Origin: Branchiostoma floridae
Taxonomy: Eukaryota > Chordata > Leptocardii > Amphioxiformes > Branchiostomatidae
Assembly (NCBI RefSeq): GCF_000003815.2
Contig: NC_049987.1
Coordinates: forward strand, 18,462,066 to 18,526,065
Direction of reading: 5' to 3'
Length of the DNA: 64,000 nucleotides
The first letter of the stretch is position 1. Each line of letters opens with the position of its first letter. The translations under genes and the position numbers were made by a program. The notes beneath the pieces are model-generated. The model had not been told where the DNA came from. It searched no databases and saw only the letters and a program-made list of their open reading frames with translations. Of this stretch, positions 29,255 to 41,600 are shown piece by piece.

Positions 29255-32089
29255 CCACTCACATAGACAAATTGGTAAAGTAAAAAAAAATGATAGAACA
29301 CTGACAAAAGGACATTAATAAAGTGGTCATTTTTAATGGGCCCACCAATGGTATTGCCTAGTCCACAGTTATTAACATATTACACATGTACATCATTGTT
29401 TCTTCACTACAGAATATGCATCCATGTGCCCACTACACATTAGTATACTTATACGTTAGTCATGAAAAAAATAGGCATATAATAATATCCATACATACGT
29501 TGATACATCACAGATGTACAGCATACGCTATATATGTCACGGACAATGTTACTGCCATGCAGTATCGGGTGCATAATAAATGAGCATAAACCAGGAAAAT
29601 TTGTACGTTCACATTGACTTCTAAAGAAGTTTAAAATACTCCATTCTTCATGTACGTCTTTATGCTAAAAATTAACTGAATATGGCTGTCCGTAAGGATA
29701 CATATATGAACATGTATTGTTTAAGCAAATGGGAGTCAGGCTTTCCACATACTGTTACATTCAACTGTTTTTTAAACTGAACCTTTGGTACTGTATAATT
29801 TTTCATGACCAGTATACTGTGGCAATGTAGTAATATGAAGATAACTTCAATGTTCTTCAAAATGTATCAGGTTTGGTTGAAATCTATTGTCGTATTGAAC
29901 AAAGACAAACTTGCACCAAAGCCTTCAAGTAGTTCAAAGTTGTGTACATGTCTAAATACTAGTAACTTTTAGCATGAATGTTCATCTGTGGTGGTAAATG
30001 ATATCGAGACAGATAAACTAAACTTTGTCTAAACCAACACTTCAACAAGTCCTGGACACTCTGTCAAAGTTTGAGCAACCATCCAACTTTGAACAGAGAC
30101 GGGGGGGCGACATAGGTTATCTGGAACTTTAGGCCCAATGCTGCAGCCACGTATCTCTGACGTCAAATCCAAAAGTAACGGTATGAATAAATAGAGGTCT
30201 TTGCAGTATTGTGAAGGAACTAACTTTAAGCAAAGCTCTATAAATAAAATGTCCCTATATGTCTGTATGCTAATAGAATAAAAGCTTAACCTTTAAATAT
30301 TACACAAAGTGCATGGTGCGCAAGGTACAATTGAGGATATCTACAATTTAAAAAACCCACAAACCCATTCAAAAGAACAATGTTGTAAACATATCTTGGA
30401 AAGCATTGAATACAATGGCTTAGTATAAATTGTGTAATACCTTAAACCGACACAATAAGTAATTTAACTAAGTTAAAGAGTTATGACAGATATCACATAT
30501 TTCATTGTACAGACCAAAAATACAATGACGGTGCTACCTGTAATATGTACATTAAAATATGACAACCTAGAAAAATAACATTTCTTTTCAAAACCAAGTT
30601 ATAGAACATGGCATGTTGGTTGAACATTTAACTTATAGTTAAATACTAAGCAACTGGACTATGGGCAAGACTATGGGCATTACATGGAACATTGCACGTC
30701 ATAACCACAACACAAATTGCACCAGGAAGTCATACTTATAAGAAGGTTAATTTTAAGCATATTTGTCATTTCTGTAAACACAAAGCTTAACATTCAAACA
30801 CAAAACAAAGACTCGTACACCTGGTGTATAGGTGCATTGTGCACAAAGACAACGGGTTAGTATTTGTAGGTTATTCAAAAACAACTCATAGCACACAACC
30901 TTGAAGATGTCATGTTTGGGTCCAAACACTATTGCCACAATGTCGCAATAAAGCAACAAAAAAGCTCATTACGTCCTTAGGCTGGGGTCACGAAAATAGC
31001 TCTATATTACACTTTTAAAATAACTTCGACCTAAAATGGTGGTGCAAAACTGGAAACTCATGTATATGTCTCGGGTTCTTTTTTATCAGTCACTGTGATT
31101 TGTGCTTTCATTTTCAAATTACATTGCCACCATCCCAATATACCCTTGCTACAAGGTCTTTAAAGCAACAGATACCAGTTGACAAATACTAATTCATTTG
31201 CCACAACTACAAGTCAAACAAAAAACCAATACAGCCCAATGTTTCTCTAAAAATGAATTTCTGTGACACTTTACAACTTGAAAGTTTTCTTCTTTTTTCC
31301 TTGTCTTGTTAGTGTGTTAATAGCATTTCTGAAATGTACACAGCTAGTGGGAAGCTATAAGTTGCACACATAGTCAAGGTTGTTTGGCTATGAATCACAT
31401 TGTGAAATGAGCTTAAAATGCTTGGGCTGAGTTGGACATTGACACACTATACAGCACAGCCAATACTAAAGAATTCCCAAAAGACTACAGAACATCTTGT
31501 TCATCCAACTAACGCCTGTTCAACTTGGTCCACTGCAGTATTTTTATGAAAGACACCATTTTTCTATCATTTCTTTCAATTCTCAACAACTTCTTTGTGA
31601 CATTTGACATAGAAACATTAAGAGGAAGAAGGGGATGTACATCTATTCAAATATAATGCCACCTTAAGCATTTTGAGCTTGTCATGATATTTTGGTCAAC
31701 CAATTATTAACTTGCACATGTACTGGAGGTCAACGGACTAGGTAGGTAGGTAGGTACTGGTAGTACGCTAGCAGACATGTGTACTTCTGATCTAATGACC
31801 AACAAATTCATATATATCTGAGTGCTATTACTGAAACTATCTAGCTTGGAACCTAGCCTCTTCTTTTTCGAATTTGCTCCGACGAAAGCTTCAAAACAGA
31901 ATAGTCTGGCCCATCCCGCTTAGTCCTTATGTTGTAAATTGTAAATGGATTAACATTGTAAATGGGGTACAATTTCCTGTAAGCCCGTTTTTTCAATAGA
32001 ACTCCCAAGGACTGTGAATCGAAGCCAGTCAGAATGCTGTAATGCTTATTATGTTCTATTTCAGGCAAAATTCAAAGGCCAATTGTTTC
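28661..32089. other. Gene-poor interval / possible SOBP 3' UTR side
   Basis: No convincing gene. It contains an (AC)n microsatellite at 29203-29252. The minus-strand frame 31853-32068 (71 codons, basic C-terminus) has no recognised homolog and is not called. Part of the right side may be SOBP 3' UTR, but I could not choose a poly(A) site. Confidence 0.45.
29203..29252. repeat. (AC)25 microsatellite
   Basis: An uninterrupted run of AC dinucleotides of about 50 bp. Confidence 0.97.
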
Positions 32090-32214
32090 TAGCCTCCATA
32101 GCAGGCTCTCACACTTTTGTTGGCATCTTTTTTTTAAGAAAAAGAAAAAAGAATCGGCCAGCAACAGTTTATCCTGAGCCCCAAAAGGCCCAGAGAGCCT
32201 GCTATGGAGGCTAG
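32090..32214. mobile_element. 125-bp MITE with 8-bp target-site duplication
   Basis: The termini TAGCCTCCATAGCAGGCTCT and AGAGCCTGCTATGGAGGCTA are exact inverted repeats (about 21 bp). ATTGTTTC flanks both sides (32082-32089 and 32215-32222), an 8-bp duplication typical of hAT elements. The centre is A/T-rich with no coding. It lies downstream of the SOBP stop. Confidence 0.92.
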
Positions 32215-32680
32215 ATTGTTTCTCTGGGTGCCAGGCTATTCTGCAGGAAAGCAGTGAAATGAGCAAACGGTACTAGAATAGGGTAGATACCATGCTAAGA
32301 ACTACACATACATGTACATGTACATGTTTTAATATTGCATTGCTGACTATGGAATGATGCCATGCTCTTAACACTTCCCTACACCATCAGTCTAACCTAT
32401 GATATGTACTAGTACTATAATAACTGTTAACTGTACATCTGGCACGTCATTGGAGATATCTGACAAGAGGAAACATCTCAGAAAATCCATGTTAAGTTGG
32501 GAGATATTAAATTTGTCTATATCTACATACATTTCAGTCAAAAAATCCATAAAACCTGATGGACTTCACTTTGTCGTGGAAGCAGTAATGTTGTTATGGA
32601 CGATGCTGAAGTGTTGAGATGCTCCCCAGATGTGCCCTCTGATACAGAAGGCAAGATGCACTTTGCCCAGTTTCATATTT

Positions 32681-35600
32681 CTACTTGTTCCTTGCTCTGC
32701 TTCTTAGACATCGTCTCTTTGCCGCGGGCTCTTCTTCGCTGGCCTCCGTTTTTACCTTCCCACAATTCCCTTCGCCCTTCCCAGATGCCCTCAATGCGTA
32801 AGCATGGTCCCTGACTGGTCCGTCTTCGCTGGGGGTGACGGCCTTTGCACTGCCCTGTTTAGAAACATCCTTCAGCACAATGGCTGCCTCTTTCAAAATG
32901 GCCGCTCGTGGTTTGGCGTAACTGTGGATCTCGTCGCTCTCCTGCGGTTTGGATGCGGCGCTCTCAACATCCCTTTTCTCATCCCCGCTGTTAGCAGGTT
33001 TGGCATACGAGTGAACACTGTCATGGGATTGGTCGATGCAGTTCCCATTTGTGTTGTCATGAGATGTTTGTTCTACTAAAGATGGCTGCTCCTCGTTTTC
33101 TTGTGAACTCTGACGTTTCTCAAGGTCAGGTGACAAAGATGGTGGGTCTTTTTCACCCTCAGTTGTAGTACATGATGTCTCCTGCACCTTTGTTGGCAAA
33201 GACTGTTCCCTTTTCGTTTCCGTCTCGTCACTACTACTTGTTTGTGGAGGTGTTTTCGGTGAGCACGAGAGGTCCACTGCATCACCTTGGCAGTTTTCAG
33301 TCCACTCCTTTTCACGGTAATTATCGACGGAACACTTTTCAGGTTCGGACTTGTCACTGTTACAAGCAATTTTTTCATCAGCGTCGCTTTCCCTGTTATC
33401 ACTATTACTCGCTGTTAATTTCTCTTCAACATTTTCTTGGTCATTCTTTTCTTGGTCATGGCTGGAGGCATTGTCTTTGTTTCCATCACACGTTTCTTTG
33501 TCTTTGTCACCATTGAGCAATGTAGTGTCAGCAGAACTTGTACAAGGTTGTGTTGTTGGTTCTTTGTCTGATTTTTTGTCTAATTCCCCTGCATCATTGG
33601 CGGTTAAACTTAACGAGTTTGAAAGCTGGTCTCTTCTTGCCTCTGATACAGTGTCCTTTAAACTCGACGACTCACTACTCGTGGAATCATCAACAGAAAC
33701 TGTGTCTTTTGTGGCATTAGCTACCTCGTCACTTTCATAAGAGGAGATCTCACCCGAGGATTGGCTAGTGCTTGGAAGAACTTCACAGCTTGTATCAGCT
33801 AGTTTGGTAGCTTCATTGTTTTTCGGGTTATCCTTTTCAGACTGAGAACTGTCTGTTGGTACTGGCACAGGGACGGGAATAGGAATGGGAATGGGGATCG
33901 GAACTGGAATGAAGTACGGATATGGCACCATAAGTGTGGGAGGGGGCAACAATGACCGGCCAGGCATCGGGGGTAGGTTTAGTACTTCTTGCGGAAACAT
34001 GACGTTGTGAGGCATGTTCTGTAGCAGTCCTGGGTTAGTGAACGCGAGGTGAGGAGGTAACGGTTGTTGGGGGAAGTGTTGGGGGAACAGTCCTTGAGGT
34101 ATGGGTGCGTCGTTCCTGATCTGTGGGCGGGGCATACTCGGTGACGGGGAGTGCCCCGGCATCCCCAGTGGAGGCATGGCTTGGTTTGGGGTGGGAGTTC
34201 TTGGATGTAGCATGGGGTGTAACATGGCGGGGGATCGCACTCTCTGGTCCGCTACGATCTGTAGGGGGGAGACGGCTCCTCGAGGGGGGATCCCCCCTGG
34301 GATACCGGTGGGGATCATACCCGGCATGCCCGGTCTGATCATGTGAGCCGCCTGGATGACCGTGTCGCGGTGAGCCTGGGAGCCGACCGGAGGCGGCGGC
34401 ATCCTCGGCTCCGCTTGCAGCTGTAGCGCGGGTGAACTTCTGGAAACAGCTGGGTTCATCATCCTGTTCTGCATCCCCGCAGGGCCTGCCTGGTCACCAT
34501 CTGCAGTCTTCAGCCACAGCTCCGGTGTGATCAGGACTTGACCGTTTGACTGCGGACTACTCTTAGGCGGCTGCGGACACATCGACGTCGGCGGTTTTAC
34601 GTCCACCGCCACGGGCAGCGGGCCTGGCGACGGAGCACCCGAGCTGAACTGCATACTGGTGGGAAGGTTGGCTTGAGTCTCCTTACAGAAGATGTCCATC
34701 TTGTACTGGTTCAGGCATTTCACGCTACAGAACTGGAGTCGCCTCTCGCCGTCTCCGAAATCGAGGTACTCCTTCGTGTGGCGGATGTGTTTACACCAAT
34801 CGCAGACCTTGTTGCGCTTGAAGTACGCGCGGCGACAGGCGGCAAAGCACTTCTCACTGCAGAACTCTTTCGATTCGTTGTTCGTGTTGAGGGTGTACCG
34901 CTTGACCCCGACCTTTTGACACCAAGCACACAGGATCTGCTTTATGTTGTCCTCATCATCTGAATAAAGAGGGTGGGAGGGGGGCAGAGAGAAATAACAA
35001 CATTAGATTCCATCAGGGTAATCGCATTTCAGAAAAAGTATATCAATAAGGCCATACGTATTCTCAGAATTTTACAGAAAACTTGACAACTAGAAAGTGG
35101 TTGAACAAATTAAGCATAGGCATTCTGCAATGTGTTTCCACTGAACAATTGACTGAAGTACAGTAACAGAAAATTAAACATTTTACAGTATTACTACTGA
35201 TTCAGGAACATGGACATGCATGTAGTATCTATAATGAGATCATGATAGGAAAGGGATTTAATTTGATTGAATAATTGATCAGTATCAACATTTCAAGTGG
35301 ATTAGTTGTAACCTATCACAGGAAGAGTGCATAATTAGATTTGCCTTTGGGGAATATTCTCTTTGATGTTAAGATTTCATTCATGTAAATGTTGAATTTT
35401 TTGCTGTCATGGTGGAATAATATTAACAGTTTCTTGCTGTAACCTCGAGCTCTTTAGTGTGAATCTAAAATCTGAGTACTCTCCAAGCAGAGATTCAATC
35501 ACGCAGATATAGTGCTCTTCCTGGGAAGAGCGCCCATGTAATTTTTCCGACTATTATAATATCTGCGCTCTGCTTGAAGAGTAAAACCTGAGTGCAAAAA

Positions 35601-38600
35601 TACTTAAAATATGCTGCCCGCCTATGCCTAATGTTTCAACCTGGAACTTAAAATCAAAACAAGCGCTCAATTTTCTTCATACCACGACCTCGAATTCCCA
35701 AAAAAGATTGGGTGCACCAAAAATTCTTTGGGTGCACCACTTGAATTTAAGTAGAATGTCAAAAAAAACTAATAACAAAATTAGTTATAAGCTATCAAAT
35801 TCTTAAACAAGTAACATGACAGACATTTTTATTATCTTTCTAACACTTAACGTTAGATGTCAAGAATATGATGTATACTAGATATATATAGTATACTCGA
35901 TATCTTTCCATACATAAACCTAAGAAAATATTTGAAAAAAATTGGGTGCACAGTTCCAATTTTGGGTGCACCTGGGTGCACATGCACCCAGTATTTTGAG
36001 CCCTACTTATATACATGTGTATATATATATCACAGGTGAACCAGTAAATAAATAAAAACAGCCTTTACCCATCAATAACCTACAACCTTTAAAATGTTGA
36101 CAACACCTAATTGCTTCAAAAGCAACATCTGACAGCATCGCTAGAAATTCTTAGACGTGAAAATGTCTTTCCGACATCCCCACTTACAACGGTGTACCTT
36201 TAAGGGATGGCATGTCCAATGAGGTTTTTACGCTGTCGTTAAGCACCGTGTCACGAGGGTGTCACGAGGTGACAGCGTGTTAAGTCACTGTTAACCCCTG
36301 GTGTGGGGAATGTCACCGGACTAAGTGGGACCAGATGTAGAGGGGTCGGGAGAAGTGACACGTATGAGGGTAGGGGGATTCGACCGAGAGAAGCCGACAG
36401 AGAAAGACGTGTCTACCAGAGCTCCGAATAAAGTCTTCTATCCGCAAACATCATGCCTCTGTCCTGATCCTTGACTTGACTCACTACCATGCCACCGTGA
36501 CATCTGGTAGTACGGCTGGGGTGAGTCAAGTTCAACGGACGGGACAGGGGCAGACGAGAGCCGTTCAGAGACGTAGGACAGAGTGCCGATCCGGAGTACC
36601 GAGCCCGCGGGGTTGACCAGCAAGTCCAGCAAGGGGCAGGCGACGGGCGAGCGTCGGTGACCGAGGCGAGCGAGAGGGAGCAGCAGAGGAGGCGTCGTCC
36701 GAGAGATACAGGCCGACTTCTACTCTGACAGAGAGCCGGCCCGGAGTGCCTGCGGCAGTAACGACCTGTGGTAGCGGCAAAGAGAGCGGCAGTGGCCGGG
36801 GCAAGGCTGGACAGCCACGCGGCGGGCGGGATGGTGACCGGAGAAAGAGCGGGCCCGGGCAGAGAGTCCATACAGAGAGAGACACAGGAGGAAGGTCGGT
36901 GGGCTCGCATAGTATCATTGGCGCACCGTGCACACCGGCCTAGTTCTGTTACTTACTTAGTTCAGCTTTGTTGTAGTAGTTTTAGATTTGTTAGAATGTA
37001 GGCAACCAATGTTAGATAAATTATGTCAGTGCTATCAGGAATACAGTATAGATTAGCTGAGCAGCGAGTATCATGCGGACGTGGCGGAAGTCAGTGGGGG
37101 GGAGTCACCAGATGGGTCAGTTTAGATGTAAGACAGATATATAGAGATAGAATTATAGATATACATGTGGGTTTTACTCCCCGGGATAGTAATGTGTAGT
37201 TCGTATGATGTTACCATATAGCAGGTCAGGGGTGTCCGGCGTTTCATGTAGTTGTCGGAAGGTCTATTTGTTGTGTTTATGTGTTGAGGAGATATTAATG
37301 TTTAAGTCGAGAGGTAGAGGAGAGAGCAGCGGAGCTGAGTTGAGACGTAGATGAGGTGTCGAGGTTAGAAGTCCGGTGTTATGTGTATGTGCGTCAGTGG
37401 TTGCTTTGCGTGCCCTGTCCGACCCCAACCTCTACAGGCGAGACTCCACAGCACGACTCGGCAGACAACGACGCCCCGAGGGCCCGACGTCGTATAGGAG
37501 TCGTCGTCGTGGGAGCATCCAGCCGGGAGGCCTCTGTGGACAAGACAAGCCTCTTCCCGACGGGCAGAGGAGTTCCTGTCGTTTCCCTGTGGTTCCGGGA
37601 CACACCCGGAAGTGCGCAAGCCGGCCGCCGAGGAGGAAGTTGGCGCGGGACACCTGGCAACCATTAGATGAACTTTTGTTGTTGTAAATTGTTATGTTTT
37701 TGTTGTTGTTTTGTAAATGTCGGAATGTCGCTGACCTGCATTGTAGAAGAATTAGTAGTATTGTATAGAAGTATGTAAAAGAAAAGCGGTGATGATCTTC
37801 ATGATAATATGTCCCGGTAATCAATAATTGATAACAGCTGTCAACAATGTGGAAATTGTTTTAAAAAATGAGGGGTGAGGTGTCACGAGGGTGTCACGAG
37901 GTGACAGCGTGTTAAGTCACTGTTAACCCCTGGTGTGGGGAATGTCACCGGACTAAGTGGGACCAGATGTAGAGGGGTCGGGAGAAGTGACACGTATGAG
38001 GGTAGGGGGATTCGACCGAGAGAAGCCGACAGAGAAAGACGTGTCTACCAGAGCTCCGAATAAAGTCTTCTATCCGCAAACATCATGCCTCTGTCCTGAT
38101 CCTTGACTTGACTCACTACCATGCCACCGTGACAACCGCATACCTGTACGCAGCACCTACTGGAACCAATATACATGTACATGGACGGCAATTTGCTTTA
38201 TTAATTGTTAATGGCAATGTGAAAGATTAACTTTTTCCTGGGGCAAAGAGAGGATTTGATGTTATTGAAATGAGCTATTACTGCCTCATAAACAATGGGG
38301 CAGTGGAGCTTAATAATATTGATATAAAAAATGTAACAGAAAGTTGAAAATGGGTAATATTTTCTGTTACTATAACAATGAAGTATAGTAGGGAAAGAAA
38401 ATCTCTCTCATCTTGTAACTTAAAATTAAGTTAAATGTTGCAATATCAACAGGAAGAATCTACAACATTCAAAATGAATTACATGTCATTACATGGCAAT
38501 TGCATGAATGGCAGGACCTTTGATTCATCTTTCAATGTCTTCTTGAATGTGTAAAATCAGCTTGTAATGACATTAAGGGCAATTTTTCAATAGAACAATA

Positions 38601-41600
38601 TATACAGACAGTTCACCATCTGGCAACTTTGGCTGAGGACAGACAAAGGTGGAAAACTTATGTTGATGGCATTGCTGCCCCTACGGCCAGTGAGGCTATG
38701 GGACCGGTGAGGTGAGGTGATAAACTGACGCTGGCAAGCAATGATTCCTTATAAAAGCATGTCACTTAATTGAAGTTAAGATGCTATTCAGCCAGCCAGC
38801 CAATCAATCAATCAACCAATCAATCAATAAATAGAGTAACTGTTGCTTCCAAAGAAAAACTGCACCAATATTTTAAAGACTTGATTAATAGGTATCACTA
38901 TAAATGTATGGATACTTAGGCCAGTATGATAAATTCTATACAATTAGTTGAATTACAGAAAATTCTGTAATTCAGTAAGTGGTTTATTCATACATGTAGC
39001 ACATAAATTGGACTCTGATGACCTGATACATGTAAGTGTACTTCTGAGTCTGCCATTTTTGGCAGTAACATGCCCTAAATGTTCTCTCAATCATTAAAAA
39101 GCTCTATCGATGTTTTCAGGTCACCAAGCCCCATTAAACTAGCCTAGATTTTCTAGCAGGATATATGGGAAACTTGCTGGCAATTTTCAAATCGGGCATG
39201 CACTTTGGAGATGCGTGGCCCTCGTCGACAAAATGATGGGTATCAGCAGCTTTCTACAATATATATAGTCAAACCTGTATTAGCAGCCATCTTTGCATAG
39301 CGACCACCTAGCCAAGTTGCGGTCACCTTTTGTCGGTCCCTTGGTCTAGGGTCATTTTAGCGGTAGCGGAAGGTACGCGTGCCTTAAACGTTAGAGTGCA
39401 AGTCTTTCTCGACAAATTTACCAACACTCCGCATGGCAATATATCAATCATTTTCGGTCATTTTGACTTTGGCAGTGTAAGTTGAATTCTCAAACGATCA
39501 AGACAATGTTACTTGGTGAGAAAGATTATTGGGTACTGAAAACATGTGTAACTTATTGCTCATGGTCAATTGATCAACATTTTCTCTATGGTGGCCACAT
39601 TTTCCAGTCCCTTGAGTGGCCGCTATAGACAGATTTTACTGTATACATACATAATAATATATAGTACTATGTTATATATAGTATTATGTTATATAAGAGT
39701 TTTGGATTGAAAGGACAGACAGTACACCTGACCTTGCCTACTGACGAATCTCTAAGAAGCACAAGGAGGTGTATTATATACACTGTACGCTGCCTATGAA
39801 TACCTGTAAGTGAATGTAATGGGTAATGTCACACAGAGTATTAGATGTAGATTGCTGGTACTGACAGTAAGTGGTTTATTCAATAGAACTAGAAGCCAAA
39901 TTTGCATTACCCCAGTAGTATACTAATTGTAGCAATCAGTTCTAGTGCTAATTCTACATAAATGTAGCAATTATCTTGACTTTTAATATTATTGTAAGAA
40001 GTATGGGTACAGTATAGGGTCTGGCAGACTGCATCATATTGTACTTTGTCATACCAGGGCTGTATCAACATTACATACCCAGTCCTGTGCTCTAGAGCAG
40101 ATGATAGCTTGGTTTATGTCATACCTGTGACGCGTAAACGTTCAATACGGGTGTTCCGGACCGGCTGATAACTTTCCGTACGGCCCGGGCTTATCACATG
40201 GGCTCCATTCGAATAAATCGAACTGTTTCGAGTGGGCCGAGTACGGTGCCATCGAAAGTTCGAATACCTGATTCGGACGTTGGAACATTACTGTTGCAAC
40301 GCTTTTTTTTTTCGAGGGCAACAAATTTGTTCAACTTCTGGCGCATTTCGCATCAAAACAGTGGTTTTCTCAGGTGGGTATGACATAAATAAAATACAAC
40401 ACGGTGTATTCCGCATCACCCTCGGTCCCAGCCCTCCCGCGGGTCGGGCTGGTACCTCGGGTGATACGGAATACACCGTGTTGTATTCTATATTTATCAT
40501 AAAATTAACATTGGGGTTTTACAGTAACTGACCTGATGTTGGAATTTTTTCAAAAATTTTCTCAATTTCTGTCACATTTTGCATTGAATTAGTGAAATTG
40601 AAACATATTTGTGTTTCTTCCTTTGGGTTTGAAATTCCTGCAGATAAGATACAACATGGCGTATTTCACATCACCCTGGGTCAGATCATCCTCCAGCCTT
40701 TGGCTGTCAGGCAATCCTACCCATAGTCGGGCAGAATAGTCCGATTATGAAATGCTCACACTGAAACGTTAGCATTATTTCAGAAATGGAACATGTCTCA
40801 AAGCATTGACCTTTCGAACGCTTGTTTGAATCCTATTTGAAAGCTGTCTGACTCGTAGCCAATCAGAGCTCTTGCTTATTTCTTTAGGCGAATATTTAAA
40901 TGACAAATGTTTCTGTATCAGTTAGCAGTTCAGGTGATCAGTTAGCAGTTTAGGCGATCAGATGGTGAACCTGGACTGGATAAGGTCATGGATAAGGTAA
41001 GGCTAGGGCAGTCAGGGATGAGGCATTAAAAATTCAGCTGTCTTCCTATGGAAAAGGTTGCCATCGATTCTTGTCCACAAAAAATCGAAATTCAATCAAT
41101 GTGTATCTGCCACATCAACTCTCCTGTAGTGCAAAGATAACCAGGCCAAAATATCCGTCAAGCCATAACAACCCTATCACCTCAAACTACAGTATGATAC
41201 CATCAGGGTCACATGACCGTGATCCTCATCTCCCATTGGTCCACAATCTGCTGACTTGCAGAAGGCCTTATCTACCTGTGGACAGTGGTAAGTTTTTTCC
41301 TGTCGTCGTTATTCAACAGATACGAATCAGCTCGTTTTTCAATTAAGCGCTGCGCAAGCTGCTCTAGTCAATTAGCAGTATGGATTTATGGATTGGGACG
41401 TCAAGGCAAAAGGAGACAGATATACAATGCTTTGAAAACTGGAGGTTCTGTAGAGTTTGTCAGGTTTTAGTTCACAATTAGAGAACAATACAAAATAGCA
41501 CAATTAAAATTAATCAAACATTTAGATAATGCTTTGTGCATTGTCAAATGCCATAGTGACTGCACTATGTAAAATCATAACTCTAACATTTTTGCAGAAA

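Larger units (their letters stand above)
36249..38134 (+). mobile_element. Non-autonomous LTR retrotransposon (1,886 bp)
   Basis: The two 254-bp LTRs (36249-36502 and 37881-38134) show no difference by eye. They start TGTCACG and end CGTGACA. The 4-bp direct repeat ACCG flanks the element (36245-36248 and 38135-38138). A purine tract, AAAAAATGAGGGGTGAGG, precedes the 3' LTR. TGGTAGTACGGC, 3 nt after the 5' LTR, could be a primer-binding site, tRNA not identified. The internal 1.38 kb has no gag-pol; its overlapping GC-rich frames encode only basic low-complexity peptides. The size and lack of coding fit a TRIM/LARD-type element mobilised in trans. It is inserted antisense in the last SOBP intron. 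Confidence 0.93.

Noticed and set aside
31853-32068. 71-codon minus frame downstream of SOBP
   Set aside because: No recognised family, and no splice or paralog support.
32681-34929. Plus-strand and alternative-frame open frames over the last SOBP exon
   Set aside because: They are shadows of the SOBP coding sequence, which has clear zinc fingers in the minus frame.
36413-36933. GC-rich minus frames of 122-165 codons
   Set aside because: They lie in the non-coding interior of the LTR element, antisense, with low-complexity composition.
37356-37687. Several overlapping ~100-codon frames near the 3' LTR
   Set aside because: Four frames are open at once because of high GC; the basic peptides show no convincing integrase or gag match.
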